From Anagrus nilaparvatae (taxonomy: Eukaryota > Arthropoda > Insecta > Hymenoptera > Mymaridae): a DNA stretch of 64,000 nucleotides. The notes beneath the pieces were generated by a model. That model was not told the DNA's origin, made no database searches, and saw only the letters and a list, made by a program, of their open reading frames with translations. The position numbers and the translations under genes are program-made. The first letter of the stretch is position 1, and each line of letters opens with the position of its first letter. This document shows, piece by piece, positions 12,601 through 22,718 of the stretch. The DNA is taken from assembly GCA_022575985.1 (NCBI GenBank), contig JAKSXM010000272.1, positions 20,766,501 through 20,830,500 on the forward strand, read 5' to 3'.

Positions 12601-15600
12601 AATATATACAAAAAAGCTATGAAAATATGCATTTCATATAACAAAGAACTTTTTCACAGCATAAAAAGATACTTAAAACAGTATAATATATTTATCATTC
12701 CCAAACCTGATAATTTGTTAAATAATGTTGTAAAAAAATGCAAAGATAAATTACATCCTCTAAAAACAAACAAACGATTAATTTCCGAAAATACGCATAT
12801 ACACCAACAGGATAAACCGCTAAATAAAAAAAGTGATCTAAACAAATTGCATAGATCATATGATACAGTATTTGAAAAAATGCGCCGGTTATAACAATTT
12901 AAAATTCCTTAAAGTATTTGGTTCTAACGATAATACAATATATATACTAATTGTTAAATATATTAATAAAATAGAATAAATATACATATCTAATAATAAT
13001 TGTAACCACTTTTTTACCATATACTGATTATTAATTAAAACGCTTTCAGAAATATATCATGTGCATTATCTGTTAAGGATTCAATTATAAAAAAATTATA
13101 TATAAAAAAATTATATATAAAAAAATTATAAAAATTACGTAAAATTATCAATAATTATAGTAAAAAAATTTTTAATGGAAAAACAGTATAAGAATATACA
13201 CTTTAAATTTGAATTTCTAAATTTCTGTAATAAATTATAAATTAATGCTCTTTATAATAGTATTAATAAAAAATAAGATTCCAGATGTAAAAAATATGTT
13301 TTTCCAAAACATACATTAAAAATATGAACTCTTCAAAAATATACGTTAAAAATAACTTGCATAGATTTTACTTAAAATATCAAATAGACTAAAGAAACCA
13401 CGCCTACGATAAGCTGTGTATTGTCTTTGTACTTAAATCACAAGATGACGTTAACATAATCAAGTACACTGTAATACTTAGACTATAATACTAATAAATT
13501 AATAAGAAAACGCGACAGTTATACATAAAAAAATCCGTGTATATTTTGAATAAAATAAACTTTAAAATATTGTAACGTAATGTTTTGTAAAGCGAAGTCA
13601 GTTGAACACCAGACTCTCTTGAAGATGAAGGCGTAACTTACACGTACATCTTAAATTTTTTAAATTGGTAAATTATAATAAACTTGAAAAAATATGTAAA
13701 ATTATTAGGTACATAATTATATTTTATTGGTTTTAGCTTGATAAGGTCGACATATTGATCGACGAAACGTCGCAAATAGATAAATAAATTTTTATTTAAA
13801 AATTTGATTTGCATAATTTTTTCCATTTGGTCAATCAATTCCTACTTAATCATAATTAAGTTTACAAATTAAGATTTACACTTCATGTGAAGCATCCTAT
13901 GTTGGAGAAACGTGAAGTAGGTATTAGAATTGATAAACATGTAAAAAATATGACCAAAGATCATGAAAAACATAATGTAATTTCCCAACATAGAATGTTA
14001 GGGCATATTATGGATTGGTGTAATGTAGAAATATTAGACTATGAATAAAATTATTACAAAAGGAAAAGGTTGTAATCCAAAATGATACATATAAATATAC
14101 AAAAGTACGCGCTAAACAAAAAGGAAGAGACAAAAAATTTGCATAGCTCATATCAAAAGCTTATCAATGTTCTTGTAAAATAGATTTTAATTTTATAATA
14201 GAAAGCATTCTTATCTGCAGTACTAGTGTTAGTATTAATACAATATAATACGCATAGATGATGCATAAATGACTTATCGATTGGTATTGACGTATAACGC
14301 AAAAATTTATACAAAATAAATATTTTATACATACATTAAATTTAATTTAATAATTACCTTAAGATTAATAACAGCATATTTATGAAAATAATTTGTCTAA
14401 TTATCATTTCATTGTGCGTAGTCATTTAAATCGATTAATCACAGCATATTTATGAAAATAATTGTCTAAAAATAATTTCTTTGTGCGTAGTCATTTAAAT
14501 CAAAAAAAAAAAAATTTTTCTATATATACATTTGTACTAGGATGACTATTTACATTATTATTTTGTGTTACATATATTATTTTAGATATTACATGTGCGT
14601 ATACACACGCTATCTAAAATAATATGTGTAACACAAACTAAATGTAAACAGTCATCTTAGTACACATGTATATACAATGTAATAGGAAAAAAATTTTTTT
14701 TATGTAAACGACAATGTACAAAGAAATGATATTTAGACAATTATTTTCATAAATATGCTGTTATTAATCTTAATGTAATTATTAAATTAAATTTAATATA
14801 TGCATAAAGTTTTTTAAAAGGTGCCTAACTGGCAGGAAACGTCAAATAAATAATAAATAATTTTATTGATGGAATATATCGTTGTTTTACATTTAAATTA
14901 AAGAGTTTTTTTATTATTAAATTGATTATTTTACAGGGTTGTACAAAGTTATGTAGTACATTTGAATTACATAAATTGGTAGCGTGCGCATTAAATTAAG
15001 AAAATTATAATAACTAGAAGTTTTTAAAAAACGTGGAGGATTAGAGTAAAAAAGACAAATAATTAGATATAGGTGAAAAGATAGGGAAGAGGAGGTGCTT
15101 TAAAAGTGAGTAGATAGATGAAGGAGAGAAAATGAATAGTAAAAAATTTAAAGGATATCAGAATCACGTTTGTCTATCTCAAGGAGGTTTTGATAAAGAT
15201 TGGACTTGAAAACATTTACTAAACTTGACTAGAAGTTTTTTTGAGAAGATATTTCGAATAAGAATTGTTATTGTTGGGGTGTTTATATATGTTTACATTA
15301 AGGCGAGGGCGATTTTTCTTATAATATGTTTTTAAAAAAGCTCCATTTCATGTCACGATAAATATAGAGACCAAGATTTTTGACAGTTAGCTGAATTTGA
15401 GTACCGCCATAGTAAAAAGAAAAATTGGTATCATATAAACTTGAGGCTTTGTTGACAAACTTCAACAGTCATGAACACTAAGATTTGAGTCTTTGTAAGG
15501 GATTTGAATTTAAATATTTAGGTCATTGGCAAACATAATATGTCACTTGGAGTAAGTGATTTTTCGACCTAGGTCATTTTCATAAATAAAAAATAGCAAG

Positions 15601-18600
15601 GGACACAAGACAGAGCCTTAAGTAGCCCCAATGACAATATTAAGGATGGTAGAGGGTTCATTCTCTAATAAAACTGACTACATTTGTTAGGCACTCAGAA
15701 TACTACTTGACAACTTAAGACAAGAAACCAATTTCTGAAAATTTATCCAAAACATTCACATGGGAGACCCTATATCGAAGGCTTTTCACATACCGAGCAT
15801 TAATAAAAAATAACCGGTTTGTGTAACTACACAACCAACGAGCATGGAACATGTTCATTTATAACATTGATAATAAAGTATTTATTGTGTTCATAATATA
15901 AATATTTATATGCAAATATTTATATTTAGATTTTTATTATAGAAATCATGCTGCTTAGACATCAAAATGAACTAAATTAATTAAATTTTCAAATTATTAT
16001 AGTTTTTTAAATAATATGAATATGAATTTATTTTTTATTAATTTTTATAATGAATTCTTAAAAATTCTGCACCAATGTTCCCTAGGTACTTCTGCACCAA
16101 AACTTCCTAGGTACTTCTGCACCAAAGGTCTTTAGCGACTTCTGCACCATAGGTCCCTAGGTACTTCTGCACCAATGCTCCCTAGGTACTTCTGCACCAA
16201 AGGTCTTTAGGGACTTCTGCACCAAAGGTTCCTAGGTACTTCTGCACCAAAGGTCTTTAGGGACTTCTGCACCAATAGTCCCTAGGTACTTCTGCACCAA
16301 TGCTCCCTAGGTACTTCTGCACCAAAGGTTCCTAGGTACTTCTGCACCAAAGGTCTTTAGGGACTTCTGCACCAATAGTCCCTAGGTACTTCTGCACCAA
16401 AGGTCCCTAGGTACTTCTGCACCATAGGTCCCTAGGTACTTCTGCACCAAAAGTCCCTGAATCGAAAATATTCTAAGTCCATTTCCCCCCCCCCCCCTAA
16501 AAACGTCAATTTTTGACCCCCCCCTTAAAAGCGTCAATTTTTGACCCCCCCCCTAAAAACGTCAATTTTTGACCCCCCCCTAAAAACGTCAATTTTTGAC
16601 ACCCCCCCTAAAAGCGTCAATTTTTGACCCCCCCCTAAAAGCGTCAATTTTTGACCCCCCCCCCCTAAAAGCGTCACTTTTTCACCCCCCCCCCCTGCCG
16701 AGCCGGACTTTTTCAAATACCCCATCCAATGAACATGTTCCATGTTAATATTAATATAATATCCAAATGAAAGGCTTTGCAAATATCACCAGTTAGATTA
16801 AAGAGCGAAAAGTCGGTATACTATGAATTTTTAGGGGCATTAAGAACATTAAACTTAAAGGTATCCAGAACATTGTGGAGAGTACGATTTTTTCCAATAT
16901 ATTTTCGAAATTATGCATAGGGTAGAAATAGGTCTACAGACCAAATAAAGTATTCAGGGAGTATCATTTGACTTATTTCAATTATACGATATTTAAGTTA
17001 TTACAAATGCTTTAATTTTTTCCACCTGAGCTACGACCTTGTCTATCACAACGAACCAAAGAGTACCCAGGAATTTGAACCATTTTGTCGGTAAAGGCAG
17101 GGTGAAACCAGGTTTCAGTTACAGTTATTATTTACAGTTAGCTCTAAAAAAATCTAAACGTTTAGATTTACATAATGAGCTGGCATTAAAATGGCAAACT
17201 GTAAAGGATTTGTTAATGGTTTATCTATCTGGTTTAGGAGTAATTAAATAATTAAAAGAATTAGAGTAAGAGAGATTGAGTTTTTTATCATAACATGAAT
17301 TGCTTAATTTCTTAACTTATTACAGATTGATTTGTTTAAATTTAATTTTTTTAAATAATTTTTTGTGCATTTTTTGTTTTTTATGCAGTTTCAAACAAAA
17401 AACGCTCTGTATACTTCAGTAAAATCATGATTTTGCGTGAAGATGCTGTGCTTGAAAATGAGTAAAATACTTCAAAGTTGAGAAAAACACCTTTTATAGG
17501 TGTGATTTTTACATTGATATGCAAATGATAACAACATTTTTTAGGTTGCTTATTTTGAATTTAAGGGCCCCAAAATTCTCAAAACTAGCAAGTTTTGAAA
17601 AATCAACCCTGAAAAGATTTTTTTGCTAATTTCAGAGTATTAGACGAATTTTGCACGAGTGAAACCACGATTTTCGAAATCAGTGACCCCAACTACCTTC
17701 TCTATCTGTGATTTATTTAAAGTATAAATTAAAATTACTCTGAGTGCATTTCAGCCCTATAAAGGCAATTGCATTTAAGTAAACCTCCATTCTCAACTTT
17801 ACTAGGTACTCTCTTTATAATATAAATCTGATCTTTATTATTTTACATACTGCTAATATAAGGATAGTAGAAAACAACTAAATTGGTAGGAATAAAAATC
17901 AGTGCATCTTATTTTTCCGGAATAACGACAGAGAAAATATGTTTAAAACTATGTGAGTATAAAAAACAGTGTAAAAAAAACTCTTATGTGGACCAATAAT
18001 ACTCACGAATAAAAATCAGTAAGAAAACAGCCATAAATTTCAAAAAATCTAAACAAATTTCTTAAAAATAATACACAAGCTCGAGTCCAAGCTAATATAC
18101 ACATATTATATATGCGTACAAATGCAGCCCTTGTAAAATTTATATATAAATACATAATTTATAATATATTTGATATACAACCTTTACGTTTAATAAAAAT
18201 TATTATCATTGCAAATATTGTTATTATAAATAAATTATTATAATAAAAAGAAGAAAAAAAAAGTAAAAAACGTGCTTATGTAATAATAAACGTGCTTTAC
18301 CAGAATCAAATCAATAAAATTTATTTAAATAATTTAAACTTTTTTTAAATTTAAATTATATAGAAAAATATTTTTTACAATAATTAATTTATTTTTTTTA
18401 TTTTTTTCACTCGGATAATTTTTTTTTTCATAAAATATTGTCACTTTTTTTATATATATTTACATTAGTTATTTTTAAATGATATAATATTTTAATTTAA
18501 TGAAAAAAAACCGTTAATTGAATTACATGAAAACATATTACTTTTAGCACACAATATCAATAAAATGTGCATAAGCGAATTGTGGTGTGAAGTATAAATT

Positions 18601-18777
18601 ATTAATAAAATAAATGAAATGAATTAAAAAATAATTAAAAAAAAAATTCTATTTATTTTATTTTTTGCTTACCTTAACAACTTCGAAAAAATAATAAACA
18701 CAAAATCCTAAACCAAATAATGCACCACAATAAAACTGGGGTGCGTAGAGGGCGCTTTCTATTAAATTCAGCGGCAT
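473..18777 (-). CDS. ABHD3: ABHD1/ABHD3-type alpha/beta-hydrolase, copy A (7 exons)
   Basis: Predicted membrane-anchored serine hydrolase; the ABHD3 family acts on phospholipids, and that role is inferred here from family membership. Exons in transcript order: 18673-18777, 5105-5274, 4583-4793, 2406-2518, 1693-1927, 922-1087, 473-654. All have GT/AG borders and matching phases, giving 393 aa, close to the family's usual ~400. Residues ~13-32 form a hydrophobic anchor. The nucleophile elbow GVSMGG has Ser197, the acid is Asp326 or Asp327 in SAADDPF, and the base is His356 in RGGHIGF. The FESRAQT and NYRG motifs also fit the family. ATG at 18777 was chosen because it aligns with copy B. Intron 1 is 13.4 kb and full of repeats (foldbacks, R1-like, jockey-like, Penelope-like and HINE-like elements). 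Tandem with copy B in the same orientation. The large intron 1 makes the exon 1 link inferential; transcript data would settle it. Confidence 0.85.
3173..3454. repeat. Long near-perfect inverted repeat (foldback), arms ~130 bp
   Basis: The left arm (3173 to ~3308) reappears as its reverse complement at ~3326-3454, with only a short AT-rich loop. Shared blocks include AATATATTATCAATATATTG and TTAAGTTAAAGAAATGATTA. It lies inside intron 3 of ABHD copy A, so a transcript would fold into a long hairpin. It has no coding content. It is probably a hairpin MITE or a local inverted duplication. Confidence 0.85.
3598..3636. repeat. Poly(A) homopolymer run
   Basis: An almost uninterrupted run of about 38 A follows the foldback at 3173-3454. 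It may be the tail of an old retroposed sequence or simple slippage; no adjacent source gene is recognisable. Confidence 0.9.
3769..3830. repeat. Compound palindrome of a 24-bp unit
   Basis: The segment reads almost the same on both strands. It is made of two overlapping copies of a unit built on GGGTAATTACCC flanked by TTGAA/TTCAA, closed by AAGGAAAA and TTTTCCTT. It sits in intron 3 of ABHD copy A and could form a cruciform. No protein-binding family is recognised. Confidence 0.75.
5940..6490. mobile_element. Repeat-family copy interrupted by a HINE-like insertion
   Basis: The left part (5950-6095) and right part (about 6411-6490) both match consecutive parts of the repeat at 37120-37330. 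Shared features are a CCCC-rich, AAAGAAAAATT-containing segment, a small palindrome around TGGTAATTAAC, and then TTTGCTCCCTTG. In the second copy these two parts are continuous; here they are split by the HINE-like copy at 6095-6410. The family is unidentified and has no coding capacity. Confidence 0.55.
6090..6410 (+). mobile_element. HINE/Helentron-like non-autonomous element, copy B
   Basis: It starts with CATGGAACATGTTCATT and carries the inverted subterminal repeat GTGAACTTGTTCCATG near its other end. It finishes with a hairpin (GGTTGTGT, loop, ACACAAACC, 6380-6400). Paired subterminal repeats plus a 3' hairpin are the layout of Helentron-associated elements (DINE-1 type). Internal sequence matches copy A at 58143-58410 closely, including a segment with ATTTCGGGATTTAT. 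It lies inside another repeat and in intron 1 of ABHD copy A. Confidence 0.65.
6491..7870. other. Intronic AT-rich stretch, no gene seen
   Basis: This part of intron 1 of ABHD copy A shows only short open frames and AT-rich sequence. From about 7560 the composition becomes more mixed (for example GGAGAGCAGGTC), which may be the flank of the LTR-like block that follows. I recognise no coding domain. Confidence 0.5.
7871..8520 (+). mobile_element. Possible solo LTR
   Basis: The block starts TGTTAGAGATTTACTG, contains a TATA box (CTATATAAG near 8277) followed by a mixed-composition leader, and ends with an AATAAA-type signal (near 8468) and TTGGATAACC. Start-of-LTR TGTTA, internal promoter, polyadenylation signal and terminal TAAC fit a retrovirus-like retrotransposon LTR. 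I see no second LTR, primer-binding site, coding region or clear target duplication, so this is tentative. Confidence 0.35.
8500..9491 (-). pseudogene. Jockey/CR1-like non-LTR retrotransposon fragment (EN end to RT start)
   Basis: Read on the minus strand, 9491-9306 encodes the end of an AP-endonuclease domain (TWVDYIFVDN, then SSRHELISVTI). 9230-8990 encodes the typical endonuclease-RT linker (FWKEMRILGLIPK, then EELNLHF). 8940-8600 encodes the start of the reverse transcriptase in shifting frames (FVFKKVSENDV; GRFPLAWKKSCITSIKK; DFRLVPLLCFLSKVFKKL). Stops and frameshifts show it is dead, and it is truncated before the catalytic YxDD region. It abuts the R1-like element on the other strand at about 9485. 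Confidence 0.8.
9485..11745 (+). pseudogene. R1/LOA-like non-LTR retrotransposon, decayed
   Basis: The order of motifs on the plus strand matches the 3' ORF of R1-group elements. DDVNKDP followed by GLGYKVVM (9860-9905) precedes SMKNGKALGPDGIPAEGLK (10060-10115). RT motifs TLHVKNAFNSARW and FYDSLLHVDLLEGISL lead to the catalytic box YADDVAL (10739-10759). A C-terminal zinc-knuckle-like segment (LTGHGYF, then CLHCPGEVDTVEY) lies at 11465-11600. Several stops and frame changes break the ORF, so it is not functional; the endonuclease half is missing. Its base composition is near-balanced, in sharp contrast to the AT-rich surroundings. Confidence 0.85.
11755..11828. repeat. Short palindromic repeat, AGTGTC..GACACT
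   Basis: A 70-bp imperfect palindrome begins CAGTGTCGAGAAAATGCG and ends GCAGTTTCTGGACACT, with GCGCAGCGG in the middle. Its TTTCTGGACAC end and the CTGCGCGGCC-like centre recall the repeat modules at 36613 and 61758. It has no coding content. Confidence 0.45.
12380..12894 (+). pseudogene. Penelope-like element, RT C-terminal and linker remnant
   Basis: The frame from about 12400 encodes VYILVDKVSKLSYKSFH, then ENLIKIKNYLIKNNYP, then (12619-12894) an 88-91 residue stretch with IPKPDNLLNNVVKKCKDKL. These blocks match the end of the Penelope-like (PLE) polymerase between RT and the GIY-YIG nuclease, where a KP..N..GKDK motif is typical. One in-frame stop (about 12523) breaks the frame. No RT catalytic motif is present upstream, so this is a 5'-truncated copy. 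Confidence 0.7.
13735..13800 (+). ncRNA. Hammerhead-like motif of a Penelope-like element (decayed)
   Basis: The segment TTGATAAG, then a GTCGA..TCGAC stem, then GAAACGTC resembles the CUGANGA - stem II - GAAA - stem III - GUC order of the hammerhead ribozymes known from PLEs. Two core positions differ (C3 to U, G8 to A) and stem III is almost absent, so activity is unlikely. An A-rich AAATAGATAAATAAAT tail follows. A second hairpin plus GAAACGTC plus AAATAAATAA occurs at 14823-14860. The identification rests on pattern only. Confidence 0.35.
13860..14170 (+). pseudogene. Penelope-like element GIY-YIG endonuclease remnant
   Basis: The plus strand encodes CEASYVGET, then after a one-base frame change REVGIRIDKHVKNM, then HNVISQHRMLGHIMDW and NVEILDYE. 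This order (C..SYVGxT..R..H...SxHxxxxxHxxDW..xxIL) is the signature of the GIY-YIG nuclease at the C-terminus of Penelope-like elements. Conserved Cys, Tyr-Val-Gly, Arg and His positions are still visible. It is separated from the linker remnant by about 1 kb of AT-rich DNA, so it may belong to a second, overlapping copy. Confidence 0.75.
14326..14810. mobile_element. Hairpin MITE, about 485 bp
   Basis: The left arm (TTAATAATTACC.TTAAGATTAATAACAGC onward, from ~14326) is found as reverse complement at 14740-14810. The inner parts also pair: GTGTTACATATATTATTTTAGA near 14572 faces its complement near 14615. The left arm contains an extra tandem copy of about 68 bp (14370-14435 and 14437-14502). 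The element is inserted between two hammerhead-like GAAACGTC motifs of the Penelope remnant. Confidence 0.75.
16067..16455. repeat. 25-bp minisatellite, about 15 copies
   Basis: Each 25-bp unit contains TTCTGCACC followed by a variable 6-8 bp and CCTAGGTAC or TTTAGGGAC. Units alternate between the CCTAGGTAC and TTTAGGGAC subtypes in places, suggesting higher-order duplication of two-unit blocks. The same unit occurs only about three times in the homologous element at 26063-26515, so the array expanded here. Confidence 0.9.
16487..16697. repeat. 26-30-bp C-tract minisatellite, about 8 copies
   Basis: Units have the form C(6-10) CTAAAA(A/G)CGTCAATTTTTGAC. The array therefore holds about eight evenly spaced runs of 6-10 C on the plus strand (G runs on the minus strand). 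A palindromic GTCAATTTTTGAC separates the runs. The homologous element at 26063-26515 has a single unit. Confidence 0.9.
17260..18672. other. Proximal part of ABHD-A intron 1, no gene seen
   Basis: AT-rich sequence with only chance open frames. I see no domain, long inverted repeat or RNA gene. Regulatory elements of the ABHD copy A promoter could lie here but none can be named. Confidence 0.5.
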
Positions 18778-19400
18778 GTCACCCTTTATTATTATTATTA
18801 TTATCTTCTTATTTTTTTTTTATTCCAAGAATAAGTAAAGAAAATTTATTATAGCGTATTGTTCTAATACTGCAGAATAATTTTCACTCAAAAAAAATTT
18901 TTTTTCACTTATTATTCATGTACAAAAATTTATTGAGATTTTTTTAAATAATAATAATAATTAATAATAAATAATTTTTTTCTTTTATTATTATTAAATA
19001 TTGTAAACATTTTTTTTTTAAATAAATAAAATAAAATAATTAAAAAAATAAGAAAATATAAAAAAATTTCGATTTCGTTAAACTAAAATTGTCAATAAAA
19101 TAGATATAATATTATAGTCCGGCGGTTTATACTTGACCGGGACAGACTATACAACTGAATAGTTTAGTAGTATGTTTTCTTCGATCGTCGATATATATAT
19201 ATATATTTTAATATTTTATTAAAAAAATAAACTATAATACACGAGTTCACTTGCACTATCATATGTGCATATTATAGGGTACGTAATATTATTATTGTCA
19301 TATTATATAGACAAAAAACTGACCACGTGCGCATTGCAAAAAGCGTCATCTATATAAATGAGGGCTGCTTTAATAAGTGACCTAGTAAATATATATATAT

Positions 19401-20144
19401 ATATATGGGTGCTTTTCACAGGAACAGTATAGATAGTGTGCCCCCACTTTTATATCCGAAAAGAAAGCTCTTTTGTACTTTTTTTTCTTTTAAAAAGTTA
19501 ATAAACAATTGTTTTTTTCTAAGTCCAATTCAACTGCACATATATTGCCTAGTTAATAAAAAAGTTTTCTTGAGCCTATGTGGTTAAAATGTCAAAAACG
19601 TCCGCTGTACTTTTCCTTAAGGGGGCGTTCATAAATTACCTTTTCTGTTGGGTGCATATGACGTATTTAGGTCCCAAAAATTGATTTTTTTCAACGAATT
19701 TTTTCCTCTTAGAGTATCGTCGTATTCAAGTTTGTCCCTCGGTTTTAGCTATTTTTAAGCTTCCCACCATTTTCATAGTGCGCAGTCTATATTCATGCAC
19801 TTGAAAGCTCTGTCGTATGTTTTTTTCCTAATTATCTACTCATATATGAACCGTAAAAAACTTAAAAATTTGATAATAAAAGGTTTAACAATAAAAATTT
19901 TTAGTTTTTAATTTTTAAAACGCTGATTTAAATAAAAATGTCAAAAACGTCCGCATAAATAAAAAATCCCATAAGAATAACACGTAAAATTTATTTTTAC
20001 GTTTATAGGAGTACCATTGAAAATTTTAGGTTATTTGAACCTTGAAAAACACATAACTACAAAAAATTTTAAAAAAGAAGGTAATAAGTGTTGTGCTGTA
20101 AACAATAGAAAAATATACAGTTCCCGTGAAAAGCACCCATATAT
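19401..20144. mobile_element. TIR element with ATGGGTGCTTTTCACAGGAAC ends, copy 1
   Basis: The left end (ATGGGTGCTTTTCAC, 19405) and right end (its complement GTGAAAAGCACCCAT at 20126-20140) form terminal inverted repeats embedded in (TA)n, suggesting TA-type target preference. Internal sequence, including TTTTAGCTATTTTTAAGC and ACGTATTTAGGTCCCAAAAA, matches copy 2 at 39581-40504 in the opposite orientation. The motif TGTCAAAAACGTCCGC occurs twice inside (19590, 19939). No transposase is encoded. Superfamily unknown. Confidence 0.75.
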
Positions 20145-21892
20145 AGATATATATGTAAAGTACTTGCAAAAAATGCAATTGTCAATTTTTGTTAAAATTA
20201 AGTAGTAGTTATGTATATTTTCTTTTTGTATAACCTTTGTTTTTTATTTTTTAATGAAATAAGTATTTTAAGGTTATGAGTAACATGGTTTTAACTAGTT
20301 TATATAGAACAATAATTAAATTATGTTTATTTTTAAAATTTTGTAAAATTTAAAATAAACAGTATTGGAATTCTTAGAATTAGAATATTTATATTTATAT
20401 ATCATTAAATAATTAAAAATTTATAGGTTAACACTTTCTACTATTTAACGCAGTAAATTGAGTGCTCAATTATTAAAAAATAAAAACTATAAAAAAAAAC
20501 AATGTAAATATAAACAGTAATTACAAGTACATATTGTTGAACTAAATTTAAAGTATCAATAATTTAATTATAAAATTAAACAAATTAAAATTAATGTTTA
20601 TTTATACATAAAAAAAATTGTAATATCGAAGGGCACAGGTATTTTTCCAATGTCAACGCGCATTAAAAAGGGGTACTTTTTGCTGATTGAAGGGCATTGC
20701 ACTCTTTTTCAGTAACTTTGGACCTCGGATTCGAATTCAGATAAAAGCTCTAGTAGATCTTTTACCAATGTGGTTTCCGAACGCCCCCTCCCCCAAACTC
20801 TCGAGTGCCAATAAAAAAAAAATATTTTAGGCTCTAAAGTATGATTTTTGCTAGGGAATGATTCAATATAAAGTCATAGATGTTATTGGGAATTAATTAA
20901 CGACTATTTTCGTACTTGAAATTCAGTAATCCCATTTTAAAGACATTAGTATGGCGCTAACCCAAAAAAATATTCGACCCCCTCACCCTAAAAGCGTTCT
21001 CAGCCCCCAGCCCCAGCCTTGCCATAAACTATACCAAATTATTTAGAAGATTAAAGTTAGGTTTAAAACGTAAATCCCTGCTAAACTTTGAAGTCTAATA
21101 CATTAAAACATTAAAAACACCGACATCAAAAACATAAAGTGACAGAAAATGATTTTCAAAAACGCGTTATCAAGCATTAAAACAATCATGCAATAATGGG
21201 GCTTCGGAGCTTTCAAGCTCCGTAGTAGCCAAAGTTAAGACTTTGGAGCTTTTTTTCCGTGGAGACTTTTGTTCAGGATGATAAAACTTACAACGTATCA
21301 AAAATTCAGCCCATTTGGCCGAAACTTCATTTCCTATACTTTCGTGTGGGGTCCTTTGCCAAATTTACTCTATGAAAATCAATTTTTTTTTTTTAATTTT
21401 TTATTTTTAAAAAGAAAATACAAATATCTAATGTGAAAATTTATGAAAAGTTGCCCAGATCTGTATACAGCTTTTTCATTTTACAGTGTAAGTTGTATAT
21501 ATAGTGTATTATTTATATGGTTCCTGATTCTATACAACATGCTATACACTGTCTGACTAAACCTGTCATGTTTCTACTGATAAATTTAAATTCTCGTTTA
21601 TATAATTACATCAAAGTAAAAAATATTTATCCTTTTTCTTTATTATGATATTATTACTACAATCTTAAATATTTTTTTTGTTGGTTTAGTAATATATTTT
21701 ATAACAATAAATAATAAATGCAGAATTTTTAAATAATAAAATAATTTATTTTAATTGTAACTTACAAAAATGGATTAAATGTTAGTTATTCGTGATCCTT
21801 AAGACATTTTTTAATTATCAGCAGTAATTTTTTTATATGCGTAATAAATAAATATTTCTTGGAATTTATTAATTTTAATTCATGGTCTACAT

Positions 21893-22044
21893 TAGCCTGG
21901 TAGTTATTTTAAAAAATTACTCTGAATATATTCGAAATTCTTCTAAAAGATTCAATTGCATTATTTGATCTATTTGACCATAAATTTTTAATAGGACTTA
22001 TTTTTTATTAACTTGGAGATTTTAGTAATTTAAAAATAACTACC
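21893..22044. mobile_element. Small MITE with GGTAGTTATTTTAAAA ends
   Basis: The left end TGGTAGTTATTTTAAAAAAT pairs with TTTAAAAATAACTACCA at the right. The right-hand 55 bp recur as a direct partial copy at 23722-23780 (shared ACTTATTTTTTATTAACTTG). It is about 150 bp, AT-rich and non-coding. Confidence 0.55.
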
Positions 22045-22718
22045 AAGTTAATATTTGCGTATACATATTTTTACATACCAACTAAAAAAATCGATACTAA
22101 TTCAAGAACACGTTATAATAAATTTATTGCAAAATTAAATATAATTTTTTATCGAAAGTGTAATTTATATATATATATCGCAATTACACGAGCATTAAAT
22201 GTCCATTAACACGCAAATATTTACAATATTGCATTTATGGATCACGAATACAAAATTATGGAAAAAATTTGTACAACACTATTTTTTAATTTTAGAATGA
22301 GCCTCTGGAATGTTATAAACATTATTAGTCTAAATTAATTAATGAAAATTTTTTAGAGTTTAAAAACAAATTTTATGGGCTATAAAACTGTAATATTTTG
22401 ATAATAAAGTATCTAGATACTTCAGATTCCTTAACAAGAATACTTAAAAATATATCTCATAAATCTAAAGTGAATCTTGTCCTTTTTCCAAAAATGCTCA
22501 TTTGAACATAAGCCAAGTAAAAGTTTTCTAAGAGTAAGTATTTTACAATTGAAGAATATTAATTTATTTTTTATTGTACAATATACTGCGATACTATAAA
22601 AATTCATTATTCTCCAAATATATACACTGAAAAAAAAATCTGCTTGCCAGAAATTTATAGAAAATCATTGATTTAATGAATACAAAAGTTAACATTGTAA
22701 TTCAGAGTTATCAAATTA

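Larger units (their letters stand above)
15808..16747 (-). mobile_element. HINE/Helentron-like element, copy C, with two minisatellites
   Basis: Read on the minus strand, the element starts CATGGAACATGTTCATTGG (16747) and ends with GAACATGTTCCATG and a hairpin of GGTTGTGT, loop and ACACAAACC (15816-15836). The internal AT-rich part matches copy D (26063-26515) in reverse orientation. Two tandem arrays sit between the ends, as is usual in DINE-1/HINE elements. It is inserted in the RT domain of a jockey-like fragment. Confidence 0.7.
15040..16940 (-). pseudogene. Jockey/CR1-like RT fragment split by a HINE-like insertion
   Basis: On the minus strand, 16800-16748 encodes DICKAFHLDII, the equivalent of the TDFSKAFD box of the RT. 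After the HINE-like block (15808-16747), 15805-15500 continues with ARYVKSLRYRVSHVNV, then GSVLCPLLFFIYENDL and HIMFANDLNI (the FADD catalytic box, here FAND). KNLGLYI and MKW follow near 15370. The order fits jockey/CR1 RT domains 3-7. Stops and frameshifts occur throughout, and the catalytic second Asp is replaced by Asn. It lies in intron 1 of ABHD copy A. Confidence 0.7.

Noticed and set aside
16534..16782. 82-codon minus-strand open frame rich in Gly
   Set aside because: It is a translation of the C-tract minisatellite, so repeats alone keep it open.
17039..17251. 70-codon plus-strand open frame
   Set aside because: No recognised domain, no splice partners, and it lies next to a decayed retroelement.
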